In this document: positions 1 through 8,308 of the stretch, piece after piece | Position numbering within the stretch: the stretch's first letter is position 1 | How the letters are laid out: each line of letters begins with the position of its first letter | DNA from: Pseudoduganella rivuli | GTDB taxonomy: Bacteria; Pseudomonadota; Gammaproteobacteria; Burkholderiales; Burkholderiaceae_D | NCBI RefSeq assembly: GCF_009674485.1 | Contig: NZ_WKJJ01000015.1 | Span: 124,001 to 188,000 of the forward strand | Direction of reading: 5' to 3' | Length of the DNA stretch: 64,000 bases | Program-made: the position numbers and the translations under genes | The notes under the pieces: model-generated | Databases searched by the model: none | Told to the model about the DNA's origin: nothing | Seen by the model: the letters and a program-made list of their open reading frames with translations, nothing else

Positions 1-892
1 CAGCAGCTGGTTTCGCTTCTACTTTAGGCGCCTCAACTTTCGGAGCGGCGGCTTTTTTAGGGGCAGCTTTTTTAGCGGCTGGTTTGGCAGCGGCTGGTGC
101 TGGTGCGGCGGCCGGTGCTGCAGCCGGTTTAGCCGCGGCTTTTTTTGCTGCTGGCTTCGCTACTGCTTTCTTGGCAGCGGGCTTGGCGGCAGGTTTAGCA
201 GCGGCGGCTGGCTTGGCAGCGGCGGGTTTAGCGGCCGGTTTCGCGGCAGCTTTTTTAGCGGCAGGCTTGGCGGCTGGTTTCGCAGCGGCTTTCTTTGCAG
301 CCGGTTTAGCGGCTGGTTTAGCAGCAGCTTTCTTGGCAGCTGGTTTAGCGGCTGGTTTGGCGGCAGCTTTTTTAGCAGCTGGTTTGGCGGCCGGCTTAGC
401 AGCGGCTTTCTTGGCAGCCGGTTTGGCGGCTGGTTTAGCAGCGGCTTTCTTGGCAGCTGGTTTGGCTGCCGGTTTAGCGGCGGCTTTCTTGGCGGCTGGT
501 TTGGCTGCCGGTTTAGCAGCGGCTTTCTTGGCAGCTGGTTTCGCTGCCGGCTTAGCAGCGGCTTTCTTCGCTGCTGGTTTTGCTGCCGGTTTAGCAGCGG
601 CTTTCTTCGCTGCTGGTTTTGCTGCCGGCTTAGCGGCGGCTTTCTTCGCTGCTGGCTTGGCGGCTGGTTTTGCTGCTGCTTTCTTCGCTGCCGGCTTGGC
701 GGCTGGCTTTGCTGCAGCGGCTTTCTTCGCTGCAGGTTTCGCTGCCGGTTTCGCGGCGGCTTTGGCGGCCGGTTTCGCAGCTGGTTTAGCGGCGGCGGCT
801 TTCTTTGCTACTGGTTTGGTTGCGGTTGCTGCTTTCTTGGCAGCTGGAGCAGCTTTGTCTGCTGCTGGTTTCTTTGCTTTTGCTGTAGCCAT
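1..892 (-). CDS. Histone H1-like Lys/Ala/Pro-rich DNA-binding protein (3' end outside window)
   Basis: Reading inward from an ATG at 892, the frame stays open for 297 codons and runs off the left edge, so the C-terminus is missing. The product is almost only Ala, Lys and Pro: it begins MATAKAKKPAADKAAP and then repeats units of the type AAAKPAAKPAAKK; near the window edge the unit changes and includes Val and Glu (APKVEAPKVEAKP). Such tails resemble eukaryotic histone H1 and the bacterial H1-like (AlgP/HctB-type) nucleoid proteins, which bind DNA through the positive charge. A good ribosome site (AAGGAGAG) lies 6-7 bases before the ATG. Function is inferred from composition only. Repeat number in such genes varies between strains. 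The opposite strand has a mirror open frame (Leu/Ala/Gly/Phe repeats), which is an artefact. Confidence 0.8.
   Translation of the reverse strand, partial: MATAKAKKPAADKAAPAAKKAATATKPVAKKAAAAKPAAKPAAKAAAKPAAKPAAKKAAAAKPAAKPAAKKAAAKPAAKPAAKKAAAKPAAKPAAKKAAAKPAAKPAAKKAAAKPAAKPAAKKAAAKPAAKPAAKKAAAKPAAKPAAKKAAAKPAAKPAAKKAAAKPAAKPAAKKAAAKPAAKPAAKKAAAKPAAKPAAKKAAAKPAAKPAAKKAAAKPAAKPAAAKPAAAAKPAAKPAAKKAVAKPAAKKAAAKPAAAPAAAPAPAAAKPAAKKAAPKKAAAPKVEAPKVEAKPAA
236..735 (-). repeat. Tandem 39-bp coding repeats in the H1-like gene
   Basis: About a dozen degenerate copies of a 39-bp unit encode the 13-residue block AAAKPAAKPAAKK. Copies differ mainly at third codon positions (for example ggtttagcg, ggtttggcg, ggcttagca), so the protein repeat is better conserved than the DNA. 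Units near 700-830 are irregular in length. Confidence 0.8.
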
Positions 893-1192
893 TTTGGTCT
901 CTCCTTCATCTAGAGATGAGAATTACGCACAAGATTTAAACCCGTCCGGCACACACGCCGGGCGAATTATTCATCGGCACAAACGCTGCGTTTGCGCTAA
1001 TGAATTCGGCATCAGCTGAACTGCTGCAACTCCTCACGTTTGCAGCGCTTCAGCCATCGAGGCCGCCGTTCGCAATGTGCTGTCGGCGACCTGCTAAATC
1101 TTGTTCTTCGATTGCGTGAAATGCGGGCGTGTGCTCAGCTCCTGAATTTCACTTCATCCGACTTCACGGTTTTCCCTGTTTTACTTTTCAAA

Positions 1193-1233
1193 GAAAAAAC
1201 CGCCCGGGCCTGATTCTATTCAGGCGAGGCGGT
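1193..1233 (-). terminator. Rho-independent terminator with no assigned gene
   Basis: Read on the minus strand, a hairpin (ACCGCC pairing with GGCGGT, then GCCTGA with TCAGGC, with a small internal bulge) is followed by TTTTTTC. It lies between nrdB, which has its own terminator at 1722-1750, and the H1-like gene starting at 892. It therefore either ends a short transcript of its own or acts as an attenuator in the H1-like leader. Confidence 0.65.
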
Positions 1234-1412
1234 CAGGTAAAAACGTCGTGGTCTTGTGCATACTTGTGCGTGCTCTGTATCCCATATTGTTGATCGTTTT
1301 GCGGGTACATCTGGTTCAAAAAACCTTCTGTGATAATTCACGCAAATTCAAGTTCGTAAAGTACACGAAAACCTTATTAAAGCGCAACCTGCACGATACG
1401 ATTTCGCATGCT
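1193..1412 (-). ncRNA. Candidate small RNA or attenuated leader
   Basis: The interval between a predicted promoter (1420-1448) and the orphan terminator (1193-1233) would give a transcript of about 215 nt on the minus strand. I see no convincing protein-coding frame: the only short ATG frame here has 10 codons and no ribosome site. The rest of the gene-free stretch 893-1790 holds the H1-like 5' region, this element and the nrdB terminator. This is inference from signals, not from homology to a known RNA family. Confidence 0.3.
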
Positions 1413-1419
1413 TTTTTTA

Positions 1420-1448
1420 GGTATAAGCGCTGTAACGCACGATAGCAA
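1420..1448 (-). promoter_or_regulatory. Predicted sigma-70 promoter upstream of the orphan terminator
   Basis: On the minus strand TTGCTA (1448-1443), a 17-bp spacer and TATACC (1425-1420) match 4 of 6 bases in each consensus box. It points toward the terminator at 1193-1233. Confidence 0.35.
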
Positions 1449-1721
1449 GGTAAAACAGCATCTGAATTGGAAAAAAGAAGTGGCGCCTCATCGCACTTGA
1501 ACCACTGTCCGCAGATACTCGCACCGCGCCGAATAGATCGCCGGCACCGCCGGCTGTAACGAGAAAGCCTTATGGAATAAGGCGCGCTTCAAAACTGCGG
1601 AATGCATTGCGCGTCCCGCGCAAATGAAACCCGGCACGCATTCACATGTGTAGCGCAAAGCGCCGCCGCATATCGATAGAAGCGCGGCGTCTGTTGCGCA
1701 AGTGCTGCATGCACGCAAAAG

Positions 1722-1750
1722 AAAAAGGCCCGACGATCACTCGTCGGGCC
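1722..1750 (-). terminator. nrdB terminator
   Basis: A perfect 10-bp stem (GGCCCGACGA / TCGTCGGGCC, loop of 4) is followed on the minus strand by TTTTT, 41 bp after the nrdB stop codon. Confidence 0.9.
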
Positions 1751-1790
1751 TTGCAGGCAATGCCGGTTTGCGCCGGTTTGCGCAGGATGA

Positions 1791-2894
1791 TTAGTCCCAG
1801 TTCAGCGCGCCGCCGGTCTGGTACTCGGTCACGCGGGTCTCGAAGAAGTTACGCTCTTTCTTCAAGTCGATCATCTCGCTCATCCACGGGAATGGATTTT
1901 CCGGCTGGTCGAACAGCGTCTCCAGGCCGATCTGCGTGGCGCGGCGGTTGGCGATGAAGCGCAGGTAGCCTTTGAACATGGTGGCGTTCAGGCCCAGCAC
2001 GCCGCGCGGCATGGTGTCTTCGGCGTAGCGGTATTCCAGTTCCACCGCTTCCAGGAACAGCGCCTTGATTTCTTCCTTGAAGGCGGCGGTCCACAGCTGC
2101 GGGTTTTCCATCTTGATCGTGTTGATCAGGTCGATGCCGAAATTGCAGTGCATGGATTCGTCGCGCAGGATGTACTGGTACTGCTCGGCGGCGCCCGTCA
2201 TCTTGTTCTGGCGGCCCAGCGCCAGGATCTGCGTGAAGCCCACGTAGAAGAACAGGCCTTCCATCAGGCAGGCGAACACGATCAGGGATTTCAGCAGCTT
2301 CTGGTCCTGCTCCACGGTGCCGGTGGTGAAGGCCGGGTCGGTCAGCGTGTTGATGAACGGGATCAGGAATTCATCCTTGTCGCGGATCGATTTGACTTCG
2401 TGGTACGCGTTGAAGATTTCCTTTTCGTCCAGGCCCAGCGATTCAACGATGTACTGGTACGCGTGGGTGTGGATGGCTTCCTCGAACGCCTGGCGCAGCA
2501 GGTACTGGCGGCATTCCGGCGCCGTGATGTGGCGGTAGGTGCCCAGCACGATGTTGTTGGCGGCCAGCGAGTCGGCCGTCACGAAGAAGCCCAGATTGCG
2601 TTTCACCAGGCGGCGCTCGTCTTCCGACAGGCCATTCGGATTCTTCCACAGCTCGATGTCGCGCTGCATGTTCACTTCCTGCGGCATCCAGTGGTTGGCG
2701 CAGCCGGCAAGGTATTTATCCCAGGCCCACTTGTATTTGAACGGCACCAGCTGGTTGACGTCGGTTTTGCCGTTAATGATGCGCTTGTCGTCGGCATTCA
2801 CGCGCATCGCGATCTGATCGGCGCTGGCTTCGGTAGCAGCGGCTTGAGGTTGGACAGGCGCGGCGGACGCGGCTTCATCATCCCAGGACAACAT
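1791..2894 (-). CDS. nrdB: Ribonucleoside-diphosphate reductase beta subunit (class I)
   Basis: The 367-residue small subunit carries the di-iron site and tyrosyl radical that start ribonucleotide reduction in the NrdA partner. The helix with EAIHTHAY keeps the iron-binding Glu and His and the radical Tyr in the spacing of E. coli NrdB (E115, H118, Y122), so this is a normal tyrosyl-radical enzyme. The aspartate ligand is in the FVTADSLAANN segment. The ATG at 2894 follows an AAGGAAAAG ribosome site. It lies 60 bp downstream of nrdA and must share its NrdR-controlled promoter. The N-terminal 25 residues are Ala-rich and variable; the C-terminus (ALNWD) should dock to NrdA. Confidence 0.97.
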   Translation of the reverse strand: MLSWDDEAASAAPVQPQAAATEASADQIAMRVNADDKRIINGKTDVNQLVPFKYKWAWDKYLAGCANHWMPQEVNMQRDIELWKNPNGLSEDERRLVKRNLGFFVTADSLAANNIVLGTYRHITAPECRQYLLRQAFEEAIHTHAYQYIVESLGLDEKEIFNAYHEVKSIRDKDEFLIPFINTLTDPAFTTGTVEQDQKLLKSLIVFACLMEGLFFYVGFTQILALGRQNKMTGAAEQYQYILRDESMHCNFGIDLINTIKMENPQLWTAAFKEEIKALFLEAVELEYRYAEDTMPRGVLGLNATMFKGYLRFIANRRATQIGLETLFDQPENPFPWMSEMIDLKKERNFFETRVTEYQTGGALNWD

Positions 2895-2954
2895 GATTTT
2901 CTTTTCCTTATATAGACAGAAGACCGCGCACGGGGCGCGGTCAAATTTAATTCA

Positions 2955-5858
2955 TTACTGGCAAGCTTCGCATTCCTCGAAACCGTCGTCGCCCGGACGC
3001 AGGTAACATGCTGCGCCGTCCTGTACCTCGGCGGCTGGCGCCGCGGCCGGTACGGCTGGCGCGGCCGATGCGCCGGCATCGCCGCCCACCGCCACCGCGT
3101 TCAACGCGCCGGTTTTGGAGGTGGATTTTTCCATGTGCGACGCCGCGATGGTACGCAGGTAGTAGGTGGTTTTCAGGCCACGCAGCCACGCCAGCTTGTA
3201 CGTTTCATCCAGTTTCTTGCCCGATGCGCCGGCCATGTAAATGTTCAGCGATTGCGCCTGGTCGATCCACTTCTGGCGGCGGGAAGCGGCTTCCACCAGC
3301 CAGCTTGGCTCCACTTCGAAGGCCGTCGCGTACAGGTCGCGCAAGTCTTGTGGCACGCGGTCGATCTTGGTCAGCGAACCGTCGAAGTACTTCAGGTCGG
3401 CGATCATCACTTCATCCCACAGGTCGCGCGCCTTCAGGTCGCGTACCAGGTAGGAGTTGATCTCGGTAAATTCACCGGACAGGTTCGACTTCACGTACAG
3501 GTTCTGGAACGTCGGCTCGATGCAAGCGGACACGCCGATGATGTTCGAAATCGTCGCGGTCGGGGCGATCGCCACGCAGTTCGAGTTGCGCATGCCGAAC
3601 TGCTTGATGCGGTTGCGCACCACGGACCAGTCCATCGATTCAGCCTGGTCTTGCTCCAGGTAGCCGCCGCGCTCTTCGGCCAGCAGCTTGATGGAATCCT
3701 GCGGCAGGATGCCGCGGTCCCACAGCGAACCCTTGTACGAAGCGTATTGGCCACGCTCTTCGGCCAGCTCGGTCGACGCCAGGTAAGCGTAGTAGCACAC
3801 CGCTTCCATCGACGTATCGGCAAACTGCACCGATTCCTGGGACGAGAACGGCACGCGCATCACGTGCAGGCAGTCCTGGAAGCCCATGATGCCCAGGCCG
3901 ACCGGACGGTGGCGCATGTTGGCGTTGCGGGCCTTGTCGACAGCGTAATAGTTGATGTCGATCACGTTATCCAGCATGCGCATCGCGGTGCGGATGGTTT
4001 TCTGCAGCTTCACGTGGTCCAGCTTGCCCTCTTTCATGTGGGCCGGCAGGTTGACGGAACCCAGGTTGCAGACGGCGATTTCGTCCGGGCCGGTGTTCAG
4101 CGTGATTTCCGTGCACAGGTTCGAGCTGTGGACCACGCCCACGTGCGACTGCGGCGAACGGATGTTGCATGGGTCCTTGAACGTGATCCATGGGTGGCCG
4201 GTTTCAAACAGCATCGACAGCATCTTGCGCCACAGGTCCAGCGCCGCAATTTTCTTGAAGTTGCGCATTTCGCCGGCGGCAGCCTTGGCTTCGTAGCCGA
4301 CATAGGCGGCTTCAAAGGCCTTGCCAACCTTGTCGTGCAGGTCAGGCGTTTCCGACGGCGAGAACAGCGTCCAGTCGCCTTTTTCCATCACGCGCTTCAT
4401 GAACAGGTCGGGAATCCAGTTGGCCGTGTTCATGTCGTGGGTACGGCGGCGGTCGTCGCCGGTGTTCTTGCGCAGGTCCAGGAATTCTTCGATATCCAGG
4501 TGCCAGGTTTCCAGGTAGGCGCAGACCGCGCCCTTGCGCTTGCCGCCCTGGTTGACCGCCACCGCGGTGTCGTTGACGACTTTCAGGAAGGGCACGACGC
4601 CCTGCGATTTGCCGTTGGTGCCCTTGATGTGGGCGCCCAGCGCGCGCACCGGGGTCCAGTCGTTGCCCAGGCCGCCGGCGAACTTGGCCAGCAGGGCGTT
4701 TTCCTTGATCGCGTCGTAAATGCCTTCCAGGTCGTCCGACACGGTGGTCAGGTAGCACGACGACAACTGCGAACGCAGGGTGCCCGAGTTGAACAGGGTC
4801 GGCGTCGACGACATGAAGTCGAAGGTCGACAGCAGGTTGTAGAACTCGATGGCGCGCGCTTCGCGGTTGCTTTCATTCAGGGCCAGGCCCATCGCGACAC
4901 GCATGTAGAACGCTTGCGGCATTTCGATACGAATATCGCGTACGTGCAGGAAGTAGCGGTCGTACAGGGTTTGCAGGCCGATGTAACCGAACTGCAGGTC
5001 GCGGTCCGCCACCAGCGCCTTGGCCAGCTTGGCCAGGTCGAACTTGGCCAGTTCGGCGTCCAGCAATTCCGCTTCGATACCTTTGGCGATGTATTTCGGG
5101 AAGTACTCGATGTATTCCGCGGCCGCCTTGGCTTGCGCCACTTCCTTGCCGAACACTTCCTTGCGGATCGTGTGCAGCAGGATGCGGGCCGTCACTTGCG
5201 AGTAGGCCGGATCTTTTTCCATCAGCGCACGGGCAGCCAGGATGGCGGACTTGTGCAATTCTTCGACCGGTACGCCGTCGTACAGGTTTTTCACGGTTTC
5301 CGCCAGGATGGCGTCCGCATCGACGTGCTTTTCCAGGCCGGAGCAGGCGGCGTTGATCAGGTCGCGCACTTCCTGCATCACCAGCGGACGGCGTTCGCCG
5401 TTTTCCGTCACGTGCAGTTGCGGTTCGTCGATGGCGGTGGCGCCGGCCGCTTCTTTCTTCAGGCGGCGTTCTTCCATATGCTTGGCGCGGTACAGCACGT
5501 AGGCGCGGGCCACGTCATGCTGGCCGGAGCGCATCAGCGCCAGTTCCACCTGGTCTTGCACGTCTTCGATATGGAAGGTGCCGCCCGATGGCTGGCGGCG
5601 CACCAGTGCGGCCACCACATTGCGGGTCAACTCTTCAACGATTTCACGGACGCTGGCCGACGCCGCGCTCTGGCCGCCCTGCACTGCCAGGAAAGCCTTG
5701 GTCATGGCAACGGCAATTTTCGAGGGCTCGAACGCCACCACGGCGCCATTGCGCCGGATGATACGGTAGTCGCCCAGGGCGCCTGCGACGGGCGCCAGGG
5801 TGGCGCCTGCCGGCGCTGCCGGCTGAACGGAAACGTCAGAAGAGTGAATAGATTGCAT
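2955..5858 (-). CDS. nrdA: Ribonucleoside-diphosphate reductase alpha subunit (class I)
   Basis: This 967-residue catalytic subunit converts ribonucleoside diphosphates to deoxyribonucleotides. Two ATP-cone regions appear to be stacked at the N-terminus (about residues 31-130 and 150-235), longer than the single cone of E. coli NrdA and suggesting finer dATP control. Catalytic cysteines are recognisable in LSSCYL, SNLCTEI (the thiyl-radical position) and AVCNLGS, matching E. coli C225, C439 and C462. The C-terminal ECEACQ carries the CxxC-type pair that shuttles electrons from thioredoxin or glutaredoxin. Transcription starts beyond two NrdR boxes at 6027-6073, and nrdB follows 60 bp downstream. 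Confidence 0.98.
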   Translation of the reverse strand: MQSIHSSDVSVQPAAPAGATLAPVAGALGDYRIIRRNGAVVAFEPSKIAVAMTKAFLAVQGGQSAASASVREIVEELTRNVVAALVRRQPSGGTFHIEDVQDQVELALMRSGQHDVARAYVLYRAKHMEERRLKKEAAGATAIDEPQLHVTENGERRPLVMQEVRDLINAACSGLEKHVDADAILAETVKNLYDGVPVEELHKSAILAARALMEKDPAYSQVTARILLHTIRKEVFGKEVAQAKAAAEYIEYFPKYIAKGIEAELLDAELAKFDLAKLAKALVADRDLQFGYIGLQTLYDRYFLHVRDIRIEMPQAFYMRVAMGLALNESNREARAIEFYNLLSTFDFMSSTPTLFNSGTLRSQLSSCYLTTVSDDLEGIYDAIKENALLAKFAGGLGNDWTPVRALGAHIKGTNGKSQGVVPFLKVVNDTAVAVNQGGKRKGAVCAYLETWHLDIEEFLDLRKNTGDDRRRTHDMNTANWIPDLFMKRVMEKGDWTLFSPSETPDLHDKVGKAFEAAYVGYEAKAAAGEMRNFKKIAALDLWRKMLSMLFETGHPWITFKDPCNIRSPQSHVGVVHSSNLCTEITLNTGPDEIAVCNLGSVNLPAHMKEGKLDHVKLQKTIRTAMRMLDNVIDINYYAVDKARNANMRHRPVGLGIMGFQDCLHVMRVPFSSQESVQFADTSMEAVCYYAYLASTELAEERGQYASYKGSLWDRGILPQDSIKLLAEERGGYLEQDQAESMDWSVVRNRIKQFGMRNSNCVAIAPTATISNIIGVSACIEPTFQNLYVKSNLSGEFTEINSYLVRDLKARDLWDEVMIADLKYFDGSLTKIDRVPQDLRDLYATAFEVEPSWLVEAASRRQKWIDQAQSLNIYMAGASGKKLDETYKLAWLRGLKTTYYLRTIAASHMEKSTSKTGALNAVAVGGDAGASAAPAVPAAAPAAEVQDGAACYLRPGDDGFEECEACQ

Positions 5859-6026
5859 TGAAGCTCCTGATTAAGACTGCATGGCCGCTTATCGCGTGTT
5901 ACTAACGGACAAAATGAAGCGGCCAGACGAAAAGCTTCAGCTGGCTAAGCATCATTTTGTGGGATTTTCTCTGTCGTTGCCCTAAAGCCAGCTTTAAGTA
6001 ATCGACAATAGTTAAGACAACTGTTT

Positions 6027-6042
6027 GCACTAAATCTAGTGC
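6027..6042. promoter_or_regulatory. NrdR box 1 upstream of nrdAB
   Basis: GCACTAAATCTAGTGC is a near-perfect 16-bp palindrome with the CACTA/TAGTG half-sites typical of NrdR, the ATP-cone repressor of ribonucleotide reductase genes. It lies about 170 bp upstream of the nrdA start and is paired with a second box 31 bp away, centre to centre. Confidence 0.85.
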
Positions 6043-6057
6043 GTCGTACAACTGTTG

Positions 6058-6073
6058 GCACTAATTGTAGTGA
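6058..6073. promoter_or_regulatory. NrdR box 2 upstream of nrdAB
   Basis: GCACTAATTGTAGTGA has perfect CACTA/TAGTG arms. The 31-bp centre-to-centre distance from box 1 is three helical turns, the usual arrangement for cooperative NrdR binding. Confidence 0.85.
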
Positions 6074-6143
6074 CGGCGCCGGGACCCGGCAAGCGCTAAA
6101 TTTCTACCGGATAGCCATTTTTTTATTGACATTTGGCGATGCC

Positions 6144-6752
6144 CTAAACAGCAGGCGTTACCCGGTGAGCAAGCACTAACGCATCATTTCCGGCTGCCTG
6201 TTCTTTCAGCAGGCGCTCCAGCAATGTCCAGTCGAAGCATGGTCCCGGATCCGTCTTGCGGCCCGGCGCCACGTGCTCATGGCCCATTATCCAGCGCAAC
6301 GGGTAGCGATTCTGCAATGCCTGGGCCAGTTGCGCCAGCACTTCATATTGCTCTGACGAAAAAGCAACATTGTCAGTTCCCTCCATCTCGACACCGATGG
6401 AAAAATCATTGCAATTGGCCCGCCCCTGGAATTGCGACACGCCCGCATGCCACGCCCTGTCGTTGCAAGAAACATATTGCACCAGGCGTCCGTCGCGCCG
6501 TACAAAAAAGTGTGCCGACACTTGCACGCCGCGCAAGTCCGCAAACGACGGGTCAGCATTATAGTCTACCCGGCCGGTAAACAGGTCCGACACGTGGGGG
6601 CCGCCAAACCGGCCGGCGGGCAAACTGATGTTGTGCACCACCAGTAACTCGATGGACGCGCTGTCCGGGCGCGCGTTGCAATGCGGCGAATCATAGCGGA
6701 ACGCGCCGTCGCACCAGCCGTCTGCATTAATAAAGTATGTCGCAGGGTTCAC
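6144..6752 (-). CDS. ampD: 1,6-anhydro-N-acetylmuramyl-L-alanine amidase AmpD
   Basis: This cytoplasmic zinc amidase removes the peptide from anhydromuropeptides during cell-wall recycling; in many bacteria its loss derepresses AmpC beta-lactamase. The amidase_2 fold is clear: VVHN near residue 39 holds the first zinc His, and GHEHVAPGRKTDPG holds the second His and the Asp ligand. Length (202 residues) is normal. The start is GTG, whose GTGA overlaps the pilR stop, so it is probably translated by coupling to pilR. No ATG is better placed. Confidence 0.95.
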   Translation of the reverse strand: MNPATYFINADGWCDGAFRYDSPHCNARPDSASIELLVVHNISLPAGRFGGPHVSDLFTGRVDYNADPSFADLRGVQVSAHFFVRRDGRLVQYVSCNDRAWHAGVSQFQGRANCNDFSIGVEMEGTDNVAFSSEQYEVLAQLAQALQNRYPLRWIMGHEHVAPGRKTDPGPCFDWTLLERLLKEQAAGNDALVLAHRVTPAV

Positions 6753-8308
6753 GAATCCGGTTCCTGGATATTCAGTTTTTGCATCTGGTACCGCAACTGG
6801 CGGAAACTGATGCCCAGCAGGCTGGCGGCCTGGGTGCGGTTATATTGGGTTTGCGCCAGCGCACGCTGGATAATTTCCCGCTCCACCATCGCCAGATATT
6901 CCGGCAGGTTGCTGGGCAATATATCCAGCGGCGGCAATGGCGGCATATTCTGCACCGCCGGCGGACTATCCGCGGCGGCAAGCGCCGGCGCGGGCGCCGC
7001 TATATTCACGGCGCTATTGAAAGTATTAGCACCCTCATGGGCGGACGTAATGGCGGCGGCAGCCGCTTCCGGCGCCCTGGCCCAGGCCGGCGATTCGATC
7101 CCTTCCAATTCCGGCGGCGGCAGATAACCGGGCGGCGTATCGGCCAGGCGTGCGCCTTTTAATGCCAGGTCGCGCACTTCAATCACGCCATCGTTGGCAA
7201 ATGCCAGCGCCCGCTCCAGGATATTTTCCAGTTCCCGCACATTACCGGGGAAGGAATAACTGCGCAGCGTTTCCAGCACGCCGGGTCCCAGCCGCACTTT
7301 TTGATCAAACGTGCCAAGCCGCTCGAGGATGGCGTCGGTCAATACTTCCAGGTCGTCGAGCCGGTCGCGCAACGGCGGCAGCGCCAGTTCGATCACGTTC
7401 AGGCGGTAAAACAAGTCTTGCCGGAAATGCCCCTCGTCCACCAGCTTTTCCAGGTTTTTATGGGTGGCGCTGATGATGCGCACGTCGACCGGCTCTTCCA
7501 CCGTGGCGCCGATCTTGCGCACGCGCCGCTCCTGAATCGCGCGCAACAGCTTCACCTGCATCGGCAACGGCAAATCCGCCACCTCGTCCAGCATCAGCGT
7601 GCCGCCATTGGCGGCCTGGAAAAAGCCATCCCGCTCGTCCTGGGCGCCGGTGAACGCGCCCTTGCGGTAGCCAAAGAATTCCGCTTCCATCAGCGCTTCG
7701 GGGATCGCGCCGCAGTTCACCGCGATGAAAGGCTTGGCCGAGCGCGAGCCCTGTGCATGTACTTCGCGCGCCGCCAGTTCCTTGCCGCTGCCCGATTCGC
7801 CCGTGATGGCGATCGGCGCCATCGACCGGGCCAGCCGCGCAATCTGTGCGCGCAGCGCCTGGATCACGGCCGATTCGCCCCGCAGCCGGCTGGGCGCCTT
7901 GGGTGCGCTGCTCGATTCAGACGGCGGCGCGTTCAGGCGCAGCGCCGATTGCACCATCATGCGCAACTGGTCCAGCGCCACCGGCTTGCTGATGTAATCG
8001 AAGGCGCCCGCTTTCAGCGCCACCACCGCATTGTCCGTGCTGCCATAGGCGGTCACCACGGCGATCGGCGTGTTGCGGAACGCGGCCGACACTTCGCGCA
8101 CCAGTTCCAACCCCAGTCCGTCCGGCAGGCGCATGTCCGTCAGTACCAGCGCATAGTCATGCTGCGCCAGCAAGGACCGGGCCTGTGCCAGGTTTTCCGC
8201 GCTGTCCACGTCCAGCCCCATTTTCAGCAACGTGATTTCCAGCAGTTCGCGCAGGTCGGCCTCGTCGTCGACGACCAGCACGCGGGGGGAACTGCGGGTA
8301 GTATTCAT
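6749..8308 (-). CDS. pilR: Sigma-54-dependent response regulator PilR
   Basis: The 519-residue NtrC-type activator has an N-terminal receiver domain (about residues 9-122; VVDDEADLRE and the phosphorylated Asp in LTDMRLP), a central AAA+ domain with Walker A GESGSGKE and the sigma-54 contact loop GAFTGA, and a C-terminal Fis-type helix-turn-helix (about 470-515) ending in NRTQAASLLGISFRQLRYQM. With PilS it should switch on pilA and other type IV pilus genes from sigma-54 promoters. The ATG overlaps the pilS stop (ATGA), and ampD follows with a GTGA overlap. The linker between the AAA+ and Fis domains is Ala/Pro-rich. Confidence 0.95.
   Translation of the reverse strand: MNTTRSSPRVLVVDDEADLRELLEITLLKMGLDVDSAENLAQARSLLAQHDYALVLTDMRLPDGLGLELVREVSAAFRNTPIAVVTAYGSTDNAVVALKAGAFDYISKPVALDQLRMMVQSALRLNAPPSESSSAPKAPSRLRGESAVIQALRAQIARLARSMAPIAITGESGSGKELAAREVHAQGSRSAKPFIAVNCGAIPEALMEAEFFGYRKGAFTGAQDERDGFFQAANGGTLMLDEVADLPLPMQVKLLRAIQERRVRKIGATVEEPVDVRIISATHKNLEKLVDEGHFRQDLFYRLNVIELALPPLRDRLDDLEVLTDAILERLGTFDQKVRLGPGVLETLRSYSFPGNVRELENILERALAFANDGVIEVRDLALKGARLADTPPGYLPPPELEGIESPAWARAPEAAAAAITSAHEGANTFNSAVNIAAPAPALAAADSPPAVQNMPPLPPLDILPSNLPEYLAMVEREIIQRALAQTQYNRTQAASLLGISFRQLRYQMQKLNIQEPDS

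Noticed and set aside
236..735. CRISPR array
   Set aside because: The repeat units are contiguous, coding and degenerate at third positions, with no unique spacers.
84..1019. Plus-strand open frame of Leu/Ala/Gly/Phe repeats
   Set aside because: It is the antisense of the H1-like gene; the repeated codons keep both strands open, and it has no ribosome site or plausible fold.
1488..1718. 76-codon minus-strand frame downstream of nrdB
   Set aside because: Cys/Ala-rich composition, no ribosome site, and it begins within a few bases of the nrdB terminator; not credible as a gene.
3135..5861. A 908-codon plus-strand frame opposite nrdA
   Set aside because: High-GC codon bias keeps the antisense frame open; NrdA is unambiguous on the minus strand and the antisense product is His/Gln/Arg-rich with no family.
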